From Pseudoduganella flava (GTDB lineage: Bacteria > Pseudomonadota > Gammaproteobacteria > Burkholderiales > Burkholderiaceae_D), in assembly GCF_007830495.1 (NCBI RefSeq), contig NZ_VLKW01000004.1:62001-126000 (forward strand): a DNA stretch of 64,000 nucleotides, written 5' to 3'. This document shows, one piece after another, positions 52,783-60,626 of the stretch. Below the pieces are notes generated by a model. That model did no database searches and was not told the origin of the DNA. It saw only the letters and a program-made list of their open reading frames with translations. Both the position numbers and the translations under genes were made by a program. Each line of letters opens with the position of its first letter. Position 1 is the stretch's first letter.

Positions 52783-53781
52783 TCAGCGCTGGCCGGCCAC
52801 CCGGCGCAGCCATTCGACCATCTCCTGGCCGACGTACAACACGGGTTCATTCGCCAGCGCGGCACGAAAGCGCGCCACCGTATCGGGGTGGTTGCCGACC
52901 ATGTCCTCGAACAGCTCCTGTTTCAGTTTCGCGAGCCGGCGCGATTCCTCGGCAATACCGTCAGGATCGTCGCGCATTTGCTTCGCGATCGCCGCAAATA
53001 ACGGGAACCATTCCTTGCCGCGGGTGCGGTGGTGCTGCCGCATTTTCTCCATTTCGGCCGGCAGCAAGTGCGCCGCGTAAGCGTCATATTTGATTTCGCC
53101 GATCACCTCGCCGATAAAAGTCTTTAATTCAGGCGTGATTCCGGAAGTCTGACGCAGCGCCGGTTCCTGCTCATGCATCAAGTCGAGTTTGACGATCAGA
53201 TTCGAATTGCCGGCCGTATCCCGTTTCAGCATGTCCAGCCAGCGCTTGCCGGCTTCTTTCGCTTCGGCGCTGGCCGGCTGTATGCCGCGTTCCATCAGAT
53301 GCGCCACGTGGGCCACCAGTTCCTGCCATTCGGCGCGGGCTTTCTCGTCGTGATAAAACGCGAGCTCGTTCAGCTCTTCTTTCGAAAAATATTTGTCGTA
53401 CATTTTCATCTGCTCCAGTGTGGTCAGCCATTCGGCCAACTCCGGCTGCTCGCCCCGTGACAGGCGCGCATGCAGGTGCTGCAATTGCGTGCGCATGCGC
53501 GCCGCCTCGTCGATCTGGCGGTCGAGTGCGGCCAGTTGACGCTCGACGATGGCGAGGGCGGGGGTGCCGGAATGGGCCAGGAAGGAACCGATGTCGGCCA
53601 GCGGCATGCCGAGCTGGCGCAGGGCCTGGATCTGGTGCAGGCGTGCCACGTCGTCCCGGCCGTAGAGCCGGTAGCCGGCATCGGTACGGACCGAAGGCCG
53701 GAGCAGGCCGATGTCGTCGTAGTGGTGCAGCGTGCGGACCGTGAGGCCCGCGTGTTTCGCCAGTTGTCCTATCTTCAGCAT
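52783..53781 (-). CDS. MerR family regulator with TipAS-type effector domain
   Basis: 332 residues from the ATG at 53781, behind GAGGAG. The MerR winged helix is MLKIGQLAKHAGLTVRTLHHYDDIGLLRPSVRTDAGYRLYGRDD, and the dimer coiled coil follows. From about residue 125 a helical domain resembling TipAS begins (YDKYFSKEELNELAFYHDEKAR...). TipAS binds thiopeptide antibiotics. Here the ligand is unknown. It probably controls the neighbouring alkA-type gene or transport genes. Confidence 0.85.
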   Translation of the reverse strand: MLKIGQLAKHAGLTVRTLHHYDDIGLLRPSVRTDAGYRLYGRDDVARLHQIQALRQLGMPLADIGSFLAHSGTPALAIVERQLAALDRQIDEAARMRTQLQHLHARLSRGEQPELAEWLTTLEQMKMYDKYFSKEELNELAFYHDEKARAEWQELVAHVAHLMERGIQPASAEAKEAGKRWLDMLKRDTAGNSNLIVKLDLMHEQEPALRQTSGITPELKTFIGEVIGEIKYDAYAAHLLPAEMEKMRQHHRTRGKEWFPLFAAIAKQMRDDPDGIAEESRRLAKLKQELFEDMVGNHPDTVARFRAALANEPVLYVGQEMVEWLRRVAGQR

Positions 53782-53844
53782 CGTCAAGCTCCTCGTTCGG
53801 TAAAGACACTGTGCAGCCTGACGTTGCGTGAGGGTCAAGCGGTA

Positions 53845-54741
53845 TCAATCGGGGGGAGCGAGGCTCGCCCACAGGTGCGCGGCGGCCATCGTACGGTGCG
53901 GTTGGTACTGTTGCAAGATCTGTTCGGTGCGGGGGATGTCCGGCTTGCTGTCCTCGCCCAGCAGTTTTTGCAGCGCGGCGCGCACGGCGACGTCGCCATG
54001 CAGCGAGCAATCGGCGTGGCCATAGCCGCGCAGCAAGCCGTAGTTGACGGTCCACGGGCCGATGCCCTTGACGGCCAGCAGACGCCGGCCGATGTCGTCG
54101 ATGGTATTGCCGGGGCCAGGTTCCAGGTCCAGCGTGCCGCCGGCGACGAGGCCGGCGAAGCGGAGCAAGGTCTCGGCCTTCGCGCGCGAGAACTTGCGGC
54201 TGGTCAGGTCGTCAACGGCGAGCCGGGCCGCGTCCGCCGCTTCCGGGTAGCACCACAGGCCGCTGCTGTGGCGGTGTCCTGCCTGCAGGATGAACGTGCG
54301 GCGCAGCGCGATGGCGAACGGCAGGTTGATCTGCTGGCCGATGATCGCCCATGTCAACGCCTCGAACACGGTGGCCGATTGCACGATGCGCAGCAAGCCC
54401 TGGCGGCGCACGACGGGGCCGAGCAGCGGGTCGTCCGCCACCGCCGCGCAGAACGGCGCCGGGTCCAGATGCAGGCCCAGGATGCTGCGCGTCGCGTGCA
54501 TGGCGTGCTCTTCCAGGCAGGCGGGCAGGGCGGTATCGCGGTCGATGTCGGCCGTGCAGTCGGCCGCGTCCGGGCTCAGGTGCACCGCGAGCACGACGGG
54601 TACGCCATCCAGCATCACGCCCTTGCGCAGCATATCCGCACCCACTTCCTCGGCGATGCTTTCCGCGTCGCGCCGATGAAACTTCAACACGTCCTGGACG
54701 CGGTAGCCCGGCGGCAGGGGCAGCGTGAACCCGAGCTTCAT
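53845..54741 (-). CDS. DNA-3-methyladenine glycosylase II (AlkA type)
   Basis: 298 residues. A base-excision repair enzyme that removes alkylated purines. The HhH-GPD core is LLAVKGIGPWTVNYGLLRGYGHADCSLHGDVAVRAAL, with catalytic Asp in HGD. GQQINLPFAIALRR corresponds to the conserved helix of the family. The N-terminal AlkA-like beta domain (LPLPPGYRVQDVLKFHRRD) is present. Its ATG overlaps the stop of the EamA transporter gene by four bases. Confidence 0.92.
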   Translation of the reverse strand: MKLGFTLPLPPGYRVQDVLKFHRRDAESIAEEVGADMLRKGVMLDGVPVVLAVHLSPDAADCTADIDRDTALPACLEEHAMHATRSILGLHLDPAPFCAAVADDPLLGPVVRRQGLLRIVQSATVFEALTWAIIGQQINLPFAIALRRTFILQAGHRHSSGLWCYPEAADAARLAVDDLTSRKFSRAKAETLLRFAGLVAGGTLDLEPGPGNTIDDIGRRLLAVKGIGPWTVNYGLLRGYGHADCSLHGDVAVRAALQKLLGEDSKPDIPRTEQILQQYQPHRTMAAAHLWASLAPPD

Positions 54742-55625
54742 GCCGCTTTCGCCTTGCGCAGGCTGAACGGCGGCCGGTAGCCGGTGACGAGCGCGGTGCC
54801 GGCGATGACGATGGCGGCACCGGCAATGGTGTACCAGCCCACGACCTCGTGCAGGAACAGCGCGCCCCACAGGATGCCGAACAGCGGGTTGAGGAAGGTG
54901 ACGGTCAGTGCCGACGTCGCTCCGACGTCGCGGATCAGGCCGTAGTACAGCAGGTAGGCGACGCCACTGCAGAGCACGCCCAGGGCGAGCGCCGCGGCCA
55001 GCGCGCCGGGCGTGGCGGGGGCAGGCGCGGGAAACACCAGCAGCGACGGCAGCGTCAGCAGTGTCGCGGCCCACATGCTGCCGTGCGCATTCGCGAACGG
55101 CTCGACGCTGGGCGCGGCCTTCGCATACGTGCTGGCGATGCCGTAGTTAAAGGCGGCGAACAGCGCCGCCGCGATCGCCAGCCCGGCGCCGTCACGCGAA
55201 CTGACGTGGTCGAAGCCGACCAGCAGCGCGACGCCGGCGGTGCCCAGCACGAGGCCTGCCAGCACGCGGCCACTGATCATCTGGCGCTGCCACACGGCAC
55301 CGATCAGCGCCCCCCACATGGGCGCCGTGGCATTGAGCACGGACAGCACGGAAGCCGACAGGGTCCGCGCCGCCCAGGCGAACAGCAGGAAAGGCAGCGC
55401 CGCGTTAAAGATGCCCAACACGAGGTAGTGTTTCCAATGCTCCCGCCAGCCCAGCGGCTTCTTCAACAGCAGCGCAATCGCGGCGAGGAACAGCGCGGCA
55501 AACAGCACGCGATACTCGATCAGCACCCCCGGCCCCAGCACGGGCGCGGCAATGCGCATGAACAGGAACGAACCACCCCAGATGGCGGCCAGCAGGATCA
55601 GGCGGAACAGGTTGGCAGTGGACAT
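54738..55625 (-). CDS. EamA/DMT-family transporter
   Basis: 295 residues with ten helices in two EamA repeats: NLFRLILLAAIWGGSFLFMRIAAPVLGPGVLIEYRVLFAA opens the first. The C-terminal repeat contains AYLLYYGLIRDVGATSALTVTFLNPLFGILWGALFLHEVV, typical of drug/metabolite exporters. Substrate unknown. It precedes the alkA-type gene with overlapping stop/start, so the two are cotranslated. Confidence 0.92.
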   Translation of the reverse strand: MSTANLFRLILLAAIWGGSFLFMRIAAPVLGPGVLIEYRVLFAALFLAAIALLLKKPLGWREHWKHYLVLGIFNAALPFLLFAWAARTLSASVLSVLNATAPMWGALIGAVWQRQMISGRVLAGLVLGTAGVALLVGFDHVSSRDGAGLAIAAALFAAFNYGIASTYAKAAPSVEPFANAHGSMWAATLLTLPSLLVFPAPAPATPGALAAALALGVLCSGVAYLLYYGLIRDVGATSALTVTFLNPLFGILWGALFLHEVVGWYTIAGAAIVIAGTALVTGYRPPFSLRKAKAA

Positions 55626-55749
55626 GGCAAGTTTCTTCTTATGGCTGAGCCCGTGTCCTATTTTGACCCGCTAAGTTGCGGAAATGGACACGGGCTGGAC
55701 ATTGTCGCGCATTGCGCGCGTCCTTGCTTGCCGGTTCTTGCGGTTGAAT

Positions 55750-56757
55750 TCAGACGGCGCAGCTGGCCGTGCCGGGGGCTTCCAGCGCGGCGGCGTGGTT
55801 GACCTGCAGCGACTGGGGCACGCCGTTTTTCACTGCCGTCATTTCGGCCAGGATCGAGATCGCGATTTCGGCCGGCGTCTTGCTGCCGATGTACAGGCCG
55901 ACGGGGCCGTGCAGCCGCGCCAGCTGTTCTTCCGTCACGTCGAACTGCAGCAGCCGCTCGCGCCGCTTGGCGTTGTTGGCGCGCGAGCCGATCGCACCGA
56001 CGTAGAACGCGTCCGACTTCAGCGCTTCCATCAGCGCCAGGTCGTCCAGCTTCGGGTCGTGCGTCAGCGCGACCACGGCGCTGCGGCGGTCCAGCTTCAT
56101 TTCGATCACCAGGTCGTCCGGCATCGCGTGCACCAGCTGCACGTCGGGCAGCGTCCAGCCGGCGCGGTATTCCTCGCGCGGATCGCAGACGGTCACGTGG
56201 TAGTCCATCGCCGTGGCGATCTGCGCGACGAAGCGCGACAGCTGGCCGGCGCCGATGATCAACAGGCGCCAGCGCGGCCCGTGCTGCGTGATGAAGTGCT
56301 CGTCGGTCAACGTCAGCACGCTGCCGGCCACCGCCTTGTCCAGGGTGATGGCGCCCGTCTTCAGGTCGACACGGCGCTCGACCAGCTGGTGCTGTTCCAG
56401 CCGGCGCAGCAATTCGTCGATGCCGCTGTGGGGGCCCAGCGGTTCGATCGCCAGCTCGATCGTGCCGCCGCAGGGCAGGCCGAAGCGGTGCGCCTCGTCC
56501 GCCGTGATGCCGTAGCTGACCACCTCGGGCAACGTGCGCGTGATGCCGTGCTGGCGTACCCGGTCGATCAGGTCGTCCTCGATGCAGCCGCCCGAGACGG
56601 AACCGACGACGCGGCCGTCGTCGCAGACCGCCAGCAGCGCACCGACGGGCCGCGGGCTCGAACCCCACGTCTTGACGACGGTGACGAGTTCGCAGCGGTG
56701 TCCAGTCGCGATCCACGCGGCGGACGTCTTCAGAACTTCGAGATCGATGCTGTCCAT
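55750..56757 (-). CDS. XdhC/CoxI family protein (molybdenum cofactor insertion)
   Basis: 335 residues. The N-terminal XdhC_CoxI domain has VKTWGSSPRPVGALLAV and GSVSGGCIEDDLIDRV. The C-terminal Rossmann domain has LIIGAGQLSRFVAQIATAMDYHVTVCDPREEYR. XdhC proteins protect and insert sulfurated molybdenum cofactor into xanthine dehydrogenase. No xdhAB is in the window; a distant oxidoreductase must be the client. CxG-type motif GSVSGGC is present. Confidence 0.9.
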   Translation of the reverse strand: MDSIDLEVLKTSAAWIATGHRCELVTVVKTWGSSPRPVGALLAVCDDGRVVGSVSGGCIEDDLIDRVRQHGITRTLPEVVSYGITADEAHRFGLPCGGTIELAIEPLGPHSGIDELLRRLEQHQLVERRVDLKTGAITLDKAVAGSVLTLTDEHFITQHGPRWRLLIIGAGQLSRFVAQIATAMDYHVTVCDPREEYRAGWTLPDVQLVHAMPDDLVIEMKLDRRSAVVALTHDPKLDDLALMEALKSDAFYVGAIGSRANNAKRRERLLQFDVTEEQLARLHGPVGLYIGSKTPAEIAISILAEMTAVKNGVPQSLQVNHAAALEAPGTASCAV

Positions 56758-56769
56758 GGCCGGACTATA

Positions 56770-57180
56770 CTACGGCGCCGGTTTCGCCGCCGGCGCCTTG
56801 CCGCAGACCGCTGCCATTGCGCGCGCATAGCGGCTGCCGGTGTCCACCACCTCGGCGTCGAACGCTTCGAACTTGTAGGTACCGACGGCCTCGCCCTTGC
56901 CCATCGCTTCCGGGTAGAACGTCTGCGACAGCAGCGTCACGCTGCGCTCAGTACAGTCGTACAGGTGCTGCGCCTTCACCGACAGGTATTGCTTGCCGTC
57001 CGGCGCCGTCTGCGGCTTGCGGAACGATTCCAGCGTGATGGCCCGCTTGCCGTTGTCGGCCTTCCTGATCGACGCCTTGTCGATGTACACGGCGCTGTCG
57101 CGCGTGGTGCCGGCCTTGGTCCATGCGGCATGCGCGGCCAGCGGCAGCGCGCACAGGAACAGGGCGGCAACGCGGATCAT
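56770..57180 (-). CDS. Exported protein with adhesin-E-like domain
   Basis: 136 residues, signal peptide MIRVAALFLCALPLAAHAA. The mature part has the surface-adhesin E pattern DSAVYIDKASIRKADNGKRAITLESFRKPQTAPDGKQYLSVKAQHLYDC, then SVTLLSQTFYPEAMGKGEAV, typical of short betaproteobacterial periplasmic proteins. Function unknown. Its ATG overlaps the stop of the M48-like gene upstream by four bases, so the two are cotranslated. Confidence 0.8.
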   Translation of the reverse strand: MIRVAALFLCALPLAAHAAWTKAGTTRDSAVYIDKASIRKADNGKRAITLESFRKPQTAPDGKQYLSVKAQHLYDCTERSVTLLSQTFYPEAMGKGEAVGTYKFEAFDAEVVDTGSRYARAMAAVCGKAPAAKPAP

Positions 57181-58331
57181 GGCACCAGCGCCTTGTTCTT
57201 CGCCTGCTTGGCCTTTACCTCAGCCACTGTGCGATCGATCGCCGCCAGCCGCGGTGCCAGGTTCGGGTGCACGGCCATATAGCCGTTCAGCACCGTCGAC
57301 GGATACTGCGCGGCGAGGCGCTGCCAGAAGCTCTTGTAGCGCTCGATGCCGTAGCCGGCACGGGCCAGCATGTACAGCGCCAGCGTGTCCGCCGCCACTT
57401 CCATCTCGCCCGGCACGGGCTTGACGCCGCCACTGCCGATCAGCAGCGACTGGTCAGGCTGCACGCGCGACACGTTGTCGATGATCGATGCGATCGATCC
57501 CGTATTGCGCAGCGAGACCGGGTGGCCCAGCACCGTGTGCGCGATATCCTTCGCCAGCACGTAGGCGATGGCCTCGTCGCTGCGGGCGAAGTTGATCATG
57601 CCGCGCGTGACGGCGACGCGGCCGCCGTCGGCGTAGGAATTGATATTGTCCGCGTTGCCCAGGTCGACGCGGATCGCGCAGGCGCGCGTGACGGGCACTT
57701 TCAGCACCTGCGTAGTGCCGTTGCGGGAGATGGTCATCGACAGCTGCGAGCGGCTCGAGACGAGCGGCCCGAATACGGCCGCCGCCTGCGTCTCGGCACC
57801 ACGGCCGGTCGGCAGCTGCCGGCCGTCGGCGGCGATCAGGTCGTCGCCCTTGCGCAGGCCGGCCCGCGCGGCGCCGCTGCCGGCCAGCACGCCGGACACC
57901 TGCAGCGTATCGTCGTATCCCAGCACGGCCGCCGCGGCATCCGCGTACTCGCCCGGGTAGGACCATTTGTTCTTGGCCGTGAAGCCCAGCAGGCCGCGCG
58001 CCTGCGTGCGGCACAGCTCCACGTTATTGATCAGCAGCGGCGCGGCGACGCGGTACAGCCGGTCCTGCAGGGCCGCCATCGTCTGCAGCGTTTCGCGGGC
58101 AGCCAGCATGCGCGGCGTGACCAGCGGCGCTTCGGGCGGCGGCGGCTGGACTGCAACGGGCGGAGCGGGAGGGGGAGCGGTGGTGGCGCAGGCCGACAGC
58201 AGTGCGGCGACCGCCAGTGCGGCCAGGGCCGACGGCGCGCTGCGAGCGATGGCGCCGTGGTTTGCGCCGTGGTTCGCGCCGTGGTTCGCGCCGTGGTGTG
58301 ATGAGGTGCTTCGTACAGCGGTTCCTGCCAT
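57177..58331 (-). CDS. M48-like lipoprotein with PDZ domain, catalytic motif degenerate
   Basis: 384 residues from the ATG at 58331 behind GAAGGA. Lipobox LSAC (Cys48) preceded by a hydrophobic core; a Pro-rich linker follows. A PDZ-like domain lies at about 130-215 (VLAGSGAARAGLRKGDDLIAADG). The M48 zinc region reads AYVLAKDIAHTVLGH: the consensus His-Glu-x-x-His is Lys-Asp-x-x-His (Lys261, Asp262, His265), while the downstream Glu-x-x-x-Asp (311-315) is kept. It is therefore probably inactive as a protease. The N-terminus carries four NHGA-type repeats. It sits directly after dut. Confidence 0.78.
   Translation of the reverse strand: MAGTAVRSTSSHHGANHGANHGANHGAIARSAPSALAALAVAALLSACATTAPPPAPPVAVQPPPPEAPLVTPRMLAARETLQTMAALQDRLYRVAAPLLINNVELCRTQARGLLGFTAKNKWSYPGEYADAAAAVLGYDDTLQVSGVLAGSGAARAGLRKGDDLIAADGRQLPTGRGAETQAAAVFGPLVSSRSQLSMTISRNGTTQVLKVPVTRACAIRVDLGNADNINSYADGGRVAVTRGMINFARSDEAIAYVLAKDIAHTVLGHPVSLRNTGSIASIIDNVSRVQPDQSLLIGSGGVKPVPGEMEVAADTLALYMLARAGYGIERYKSFWQRLAAQYPSTVLNGYMAVHPNLAPRLAAIDRTVAEVKAKQAKNKALVP
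58252..58299. repeat. Four tandem 12-bp repeats inside the M48-like gene
   Basis: GCGCCGTGGTTC-type unit four times, encoding His/Asn-His-Gly-Ala repeats near the N-terminus. Repeat number is likely to vary. Confidence 0.85.
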
Positions 58332-58353
58332 AGATCCTTCCCGGTATGCTGGT

Positions 58354-58803
58354 TCAGTGCTTGCCGGTGCTGCCGAAGCCACCTTCGCCCCGTTCGCTCG
58401 CACCGAATTCCTCCACGACGTTAAAGGCCACCTGCAGGACGGGCACGACGATCAACTGGGCCAGCCGCTCCATCGGCTGCAGCGTGAAGGCGTTCTGGCC
58501 CCGGTTCCACGTCGAGACCATCAGCTGGCCCTGGTAGTCGGAGTCGATCAAGCCTACCAGATTCCCCAGAACAATGCCGTTCTTGTGGCCCATGCCGCTG
58601 CGCGGCAGGATCATCGCGGCGTAGCCGGGATCGGCGATGTGGATTGCGAGGCCGGTGGGCACCAGCACGGTCTGGCCGGCTTCGATCGTGAGCGGCGCGT
58701 CGATGCAGGCACGCAGGTCCAGGCCGGCGCTGCCGGGCGTTGCATAGGCCGGCATCTGGTCCTTCATGCGCGGGTCGAGAATCTTGACGTCGATGGATTT
58801 CAT
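58354..58803 (-). CDS. dut: dUTP diphosphatase
   Basis: 149 residues. Trimeric dUTPase, which keeps uracil out of DNA and supplies dUMP. The five motifs are present: [14 protein letters not shown] (1), [21 protein letters not shown] (2 and 3, with [11 protein letters not shown]), and [17 protein letters not shown] at the C-terminus (5). Its ATG overlaps the stop of coaBC by four bases. Confidence 0.97.
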   Translation of the reverse strand: MKSIDVKILDPRMKDQMPAYATPGSAGLDLRACIDAPLTIEAGQTVLVPTGLAIHIADPGYAAMILPRSGMGHKNGIVLGNLVGLIDSDYQGQLMVSTWNRGQNAFTLQPMERLAQLIVVPVLQVAFNVVEEFGASERGEGGFGSTGKH

Positions 58804-60017
58804 TGGAACAGCGAGTGTTTGTTGATACGTTTGGAGATTTCGGAGATCAGCTGGCGCGCCAGCGTGAGCTTGTCGGCGCGCGGCAGGATCGTGTGGCCCT
58901 GCTCGTCGAACAGCACGATCGTGTTGTCGTCCTGGCCGAACGTGTGGTGGCCGATGTTCCCGACGAGGAGGGGAATGCCCTTGCGTTCGCGCTTGGCGGC
59001 GCCGTATTCGAGCAGGTTTTCCGATTCGGCGGCAAAGCCCACGCAGTACGGATGGCCGGCCAGGGTCGTGCGCGCGGCGATCGTGGCCAGGATGTCAGGG
59101 TTCTGTTCGAACGCGATGTGCGGCGTGCCGCCCTCGGTCTTCTTGACTTTCTGCGTGCTGGGGTTGGCGACGCGCCAGTCGGCCACCGCGGCCACCGCGA
59201 TGAACACGTGCTGCCCGGTGATCGCCTGGTTCACCGCATCCATCATCTGCTGCGCCGTCTGCACGTCCACGCGATGCACGCCATGCGGCGTGGCCAGCGC
59301 GGTCGGGCCCGAGATCAGCGTGACCTCGGCACCGGCCTCGCGCGCGGCACGCGCCACCGCGTAGCCCATCTTCCCGGACGACAGGTTGGTGATGCCGCGC
59401 ACCGGGTCGATCGGCTCGAACGTGGGGCCGGCCGTGATCAGGATGCGCTTGCCCGCCATGACCTTCGGCTGGAACGCGGCGACGATTTCCTCCAGCATAT
59501 CGGCCGGTTCCAGCATGCGGCCCATGCCCACTTCGCCGCAGGCTTGCGCGCCGGCGGCCGGGCCGAGGATGTGGATGCCGTCCTCGCGCAGCTGCTGCAC
59601 GTTGCGCTGGGTGGCCGGGTTGGTCCACATCTCGACGTTCATCGCCGGCGCCGCCAGCAGCGGCACATGACGGGGCCGCGCCACGCACAGCGTCGACAGC
59701 AGGTCATCGCAGGCGCCGTGCGCCAGCTTGCGGATGAAATCGGCCGAGCAGGGCGCAATGACGATCGCATCGGCATCGCGCGTGACGTCGATGTGGGCCA
59801 TATTGTTCGGCACGCGCGGGTCCCACTGGTCCGTGAACACGCTCTTGCCGGACAGCGCCTGCATCGTCACCGGCGTGATGAAGTGGGTGGCCGCGTCGGT
59901 CATCACGACCTGCACTGACGCGCCTTCCTTCGTCAGGCCGCGGCACAGTTCGGCCGCCTTGTAGCACGCCACGCCGCCGGACAGGCCGAGGACGATCTTC
60001 TTGCCGGTCAGTTCCAT
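58800..60017 (-). CDS. coaBC: Phosphopantothenoylcysteine decarboxylase/synthetase
   Basis: 405 residues, bifunctional: the N-terminal CoaC flavin domain ([22 protein letters not shown] with the Ser, [12 protein letters not shown] with the conserved Asn, and the Cys loop [11 protein letters not shown]) and the C-terminal CoaB synthetase ([29 protein letters not shown]). It makes 4'-phosphopantetheine in CoA synthesis. It is followed by dut with a four-base overlap, a gene order common in bacteria. Confidence 0.97.
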   Translation of the reverse strand: MELTGKKIVLGLSGGVACYKAAELCRGLTKEGASVQVVMTDAATHFITPVTMQALSGKSVFTDQWDPRVPNNMAHIDVTRDADAIVIAPCSADFIRKLAHGACDDLLSTLCVARPRHVPLLAAPAMNVEMWTNPATQRNVQQLREDGIHILGPAAGAQACGEVGMGRMLEPADMLEEIVAAFQPKVMAGKRILITAGPTFEPIDPVRGITNLSSGKMGYAVARAAREAGAEVTLISGPTALATPHGVHRVDVQTAQQMMDAVNQAITGQHVFIAVAAVADWRVANPSTQKVKKTEGGTPHIAFEQNPDILATIAARTTLAGHPYCVGFAAESENLLEYGAAKRERKGIPLLVGNIGHHTFGQDDNTIVLFDEQGHTILPRADKLTLARQLISEISKRINKHSLFQ

Positions 60018-60036
60018 ATGCAGGCTCCGGGAGGGT

Positions 60037-60543
60037 CTAGCGGTTCACCCGGCGCAGCTCATCGAGGATGAACAGCGCCGCGCCGATGCAGATCGCCGTG
60101 TCGGCGACGTTAAAGGCCGGGAAGTGGCCCAGGCTGCGCCAGTGGAAATCGAGGAAGTCGATCACGTGGCCGTGGATCAGGCGGTCGATCACGTTGCCGA
60201 CGGCGCCGCCGAGGATCAGCGCGAGGGCCCAGCAGAACATGCGCTGGCCGGCATGCTTCTTCAGCAGGTAGACGATGTACAGCGCGGCGCCAATGCCGAT
60301 CGCCGTGAAGAAGTAGCGTTGCCAGCCGCTCTCGTTCTGCAGGAAGCTGAATGCCGCGCCGCGGTTGTGCGCAAGGACGAGATTGAAGAAGCTCGTGACG
60401 TACAGCTCTTCGCCGTACGTGAACAGTTTCGAGATCGTGATCTTCGTCAGCTGGTCGAGCAGGATGATGACGGCGGCGATGCCGAGCCAGGGCGTCAGGC
60501 TGCCCGAGGACGACGTGGAGAAGGTTTTCTTGTTCTTTGCCAT
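60037..60543 (-). CDS. lspA: Lipoprotein signal peptidase
   Basis: 168 residues, four membrane helices. The catalytic Asp pair is in [20 protein letters not shown] and [17 protein letters not shown]. LspA cleaves the signal peptide of prolipoproteins at the lipid-modified Cys. The gene follows ileS, as in most proteobacteria. Confidence 0.97.
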   Translation of the reverse strand: MAKNKKTFSTSSSGSLTPWLGIAAVIILLDQLTKITISKLFTYGEELYVTSFFNLVLAHNRGAAFSFLQNESGWQRYFFTAIGIGAALYIVYLLKKHAGQRMFCWALALILGGAVGNVIDRLIHGHVIDFLDFHWRSLGHFPAFNVADTAICIGAALFILDELRRVNR

Positions 60544-60626
60544 TGCGGATAGTGTTCGGTTGCCGGGCCGCCGCCACGCCGGTGGGCGCGGCGGCGGGTC
60601 ATGCTGTCAGCGCCGGGACGGCACCA

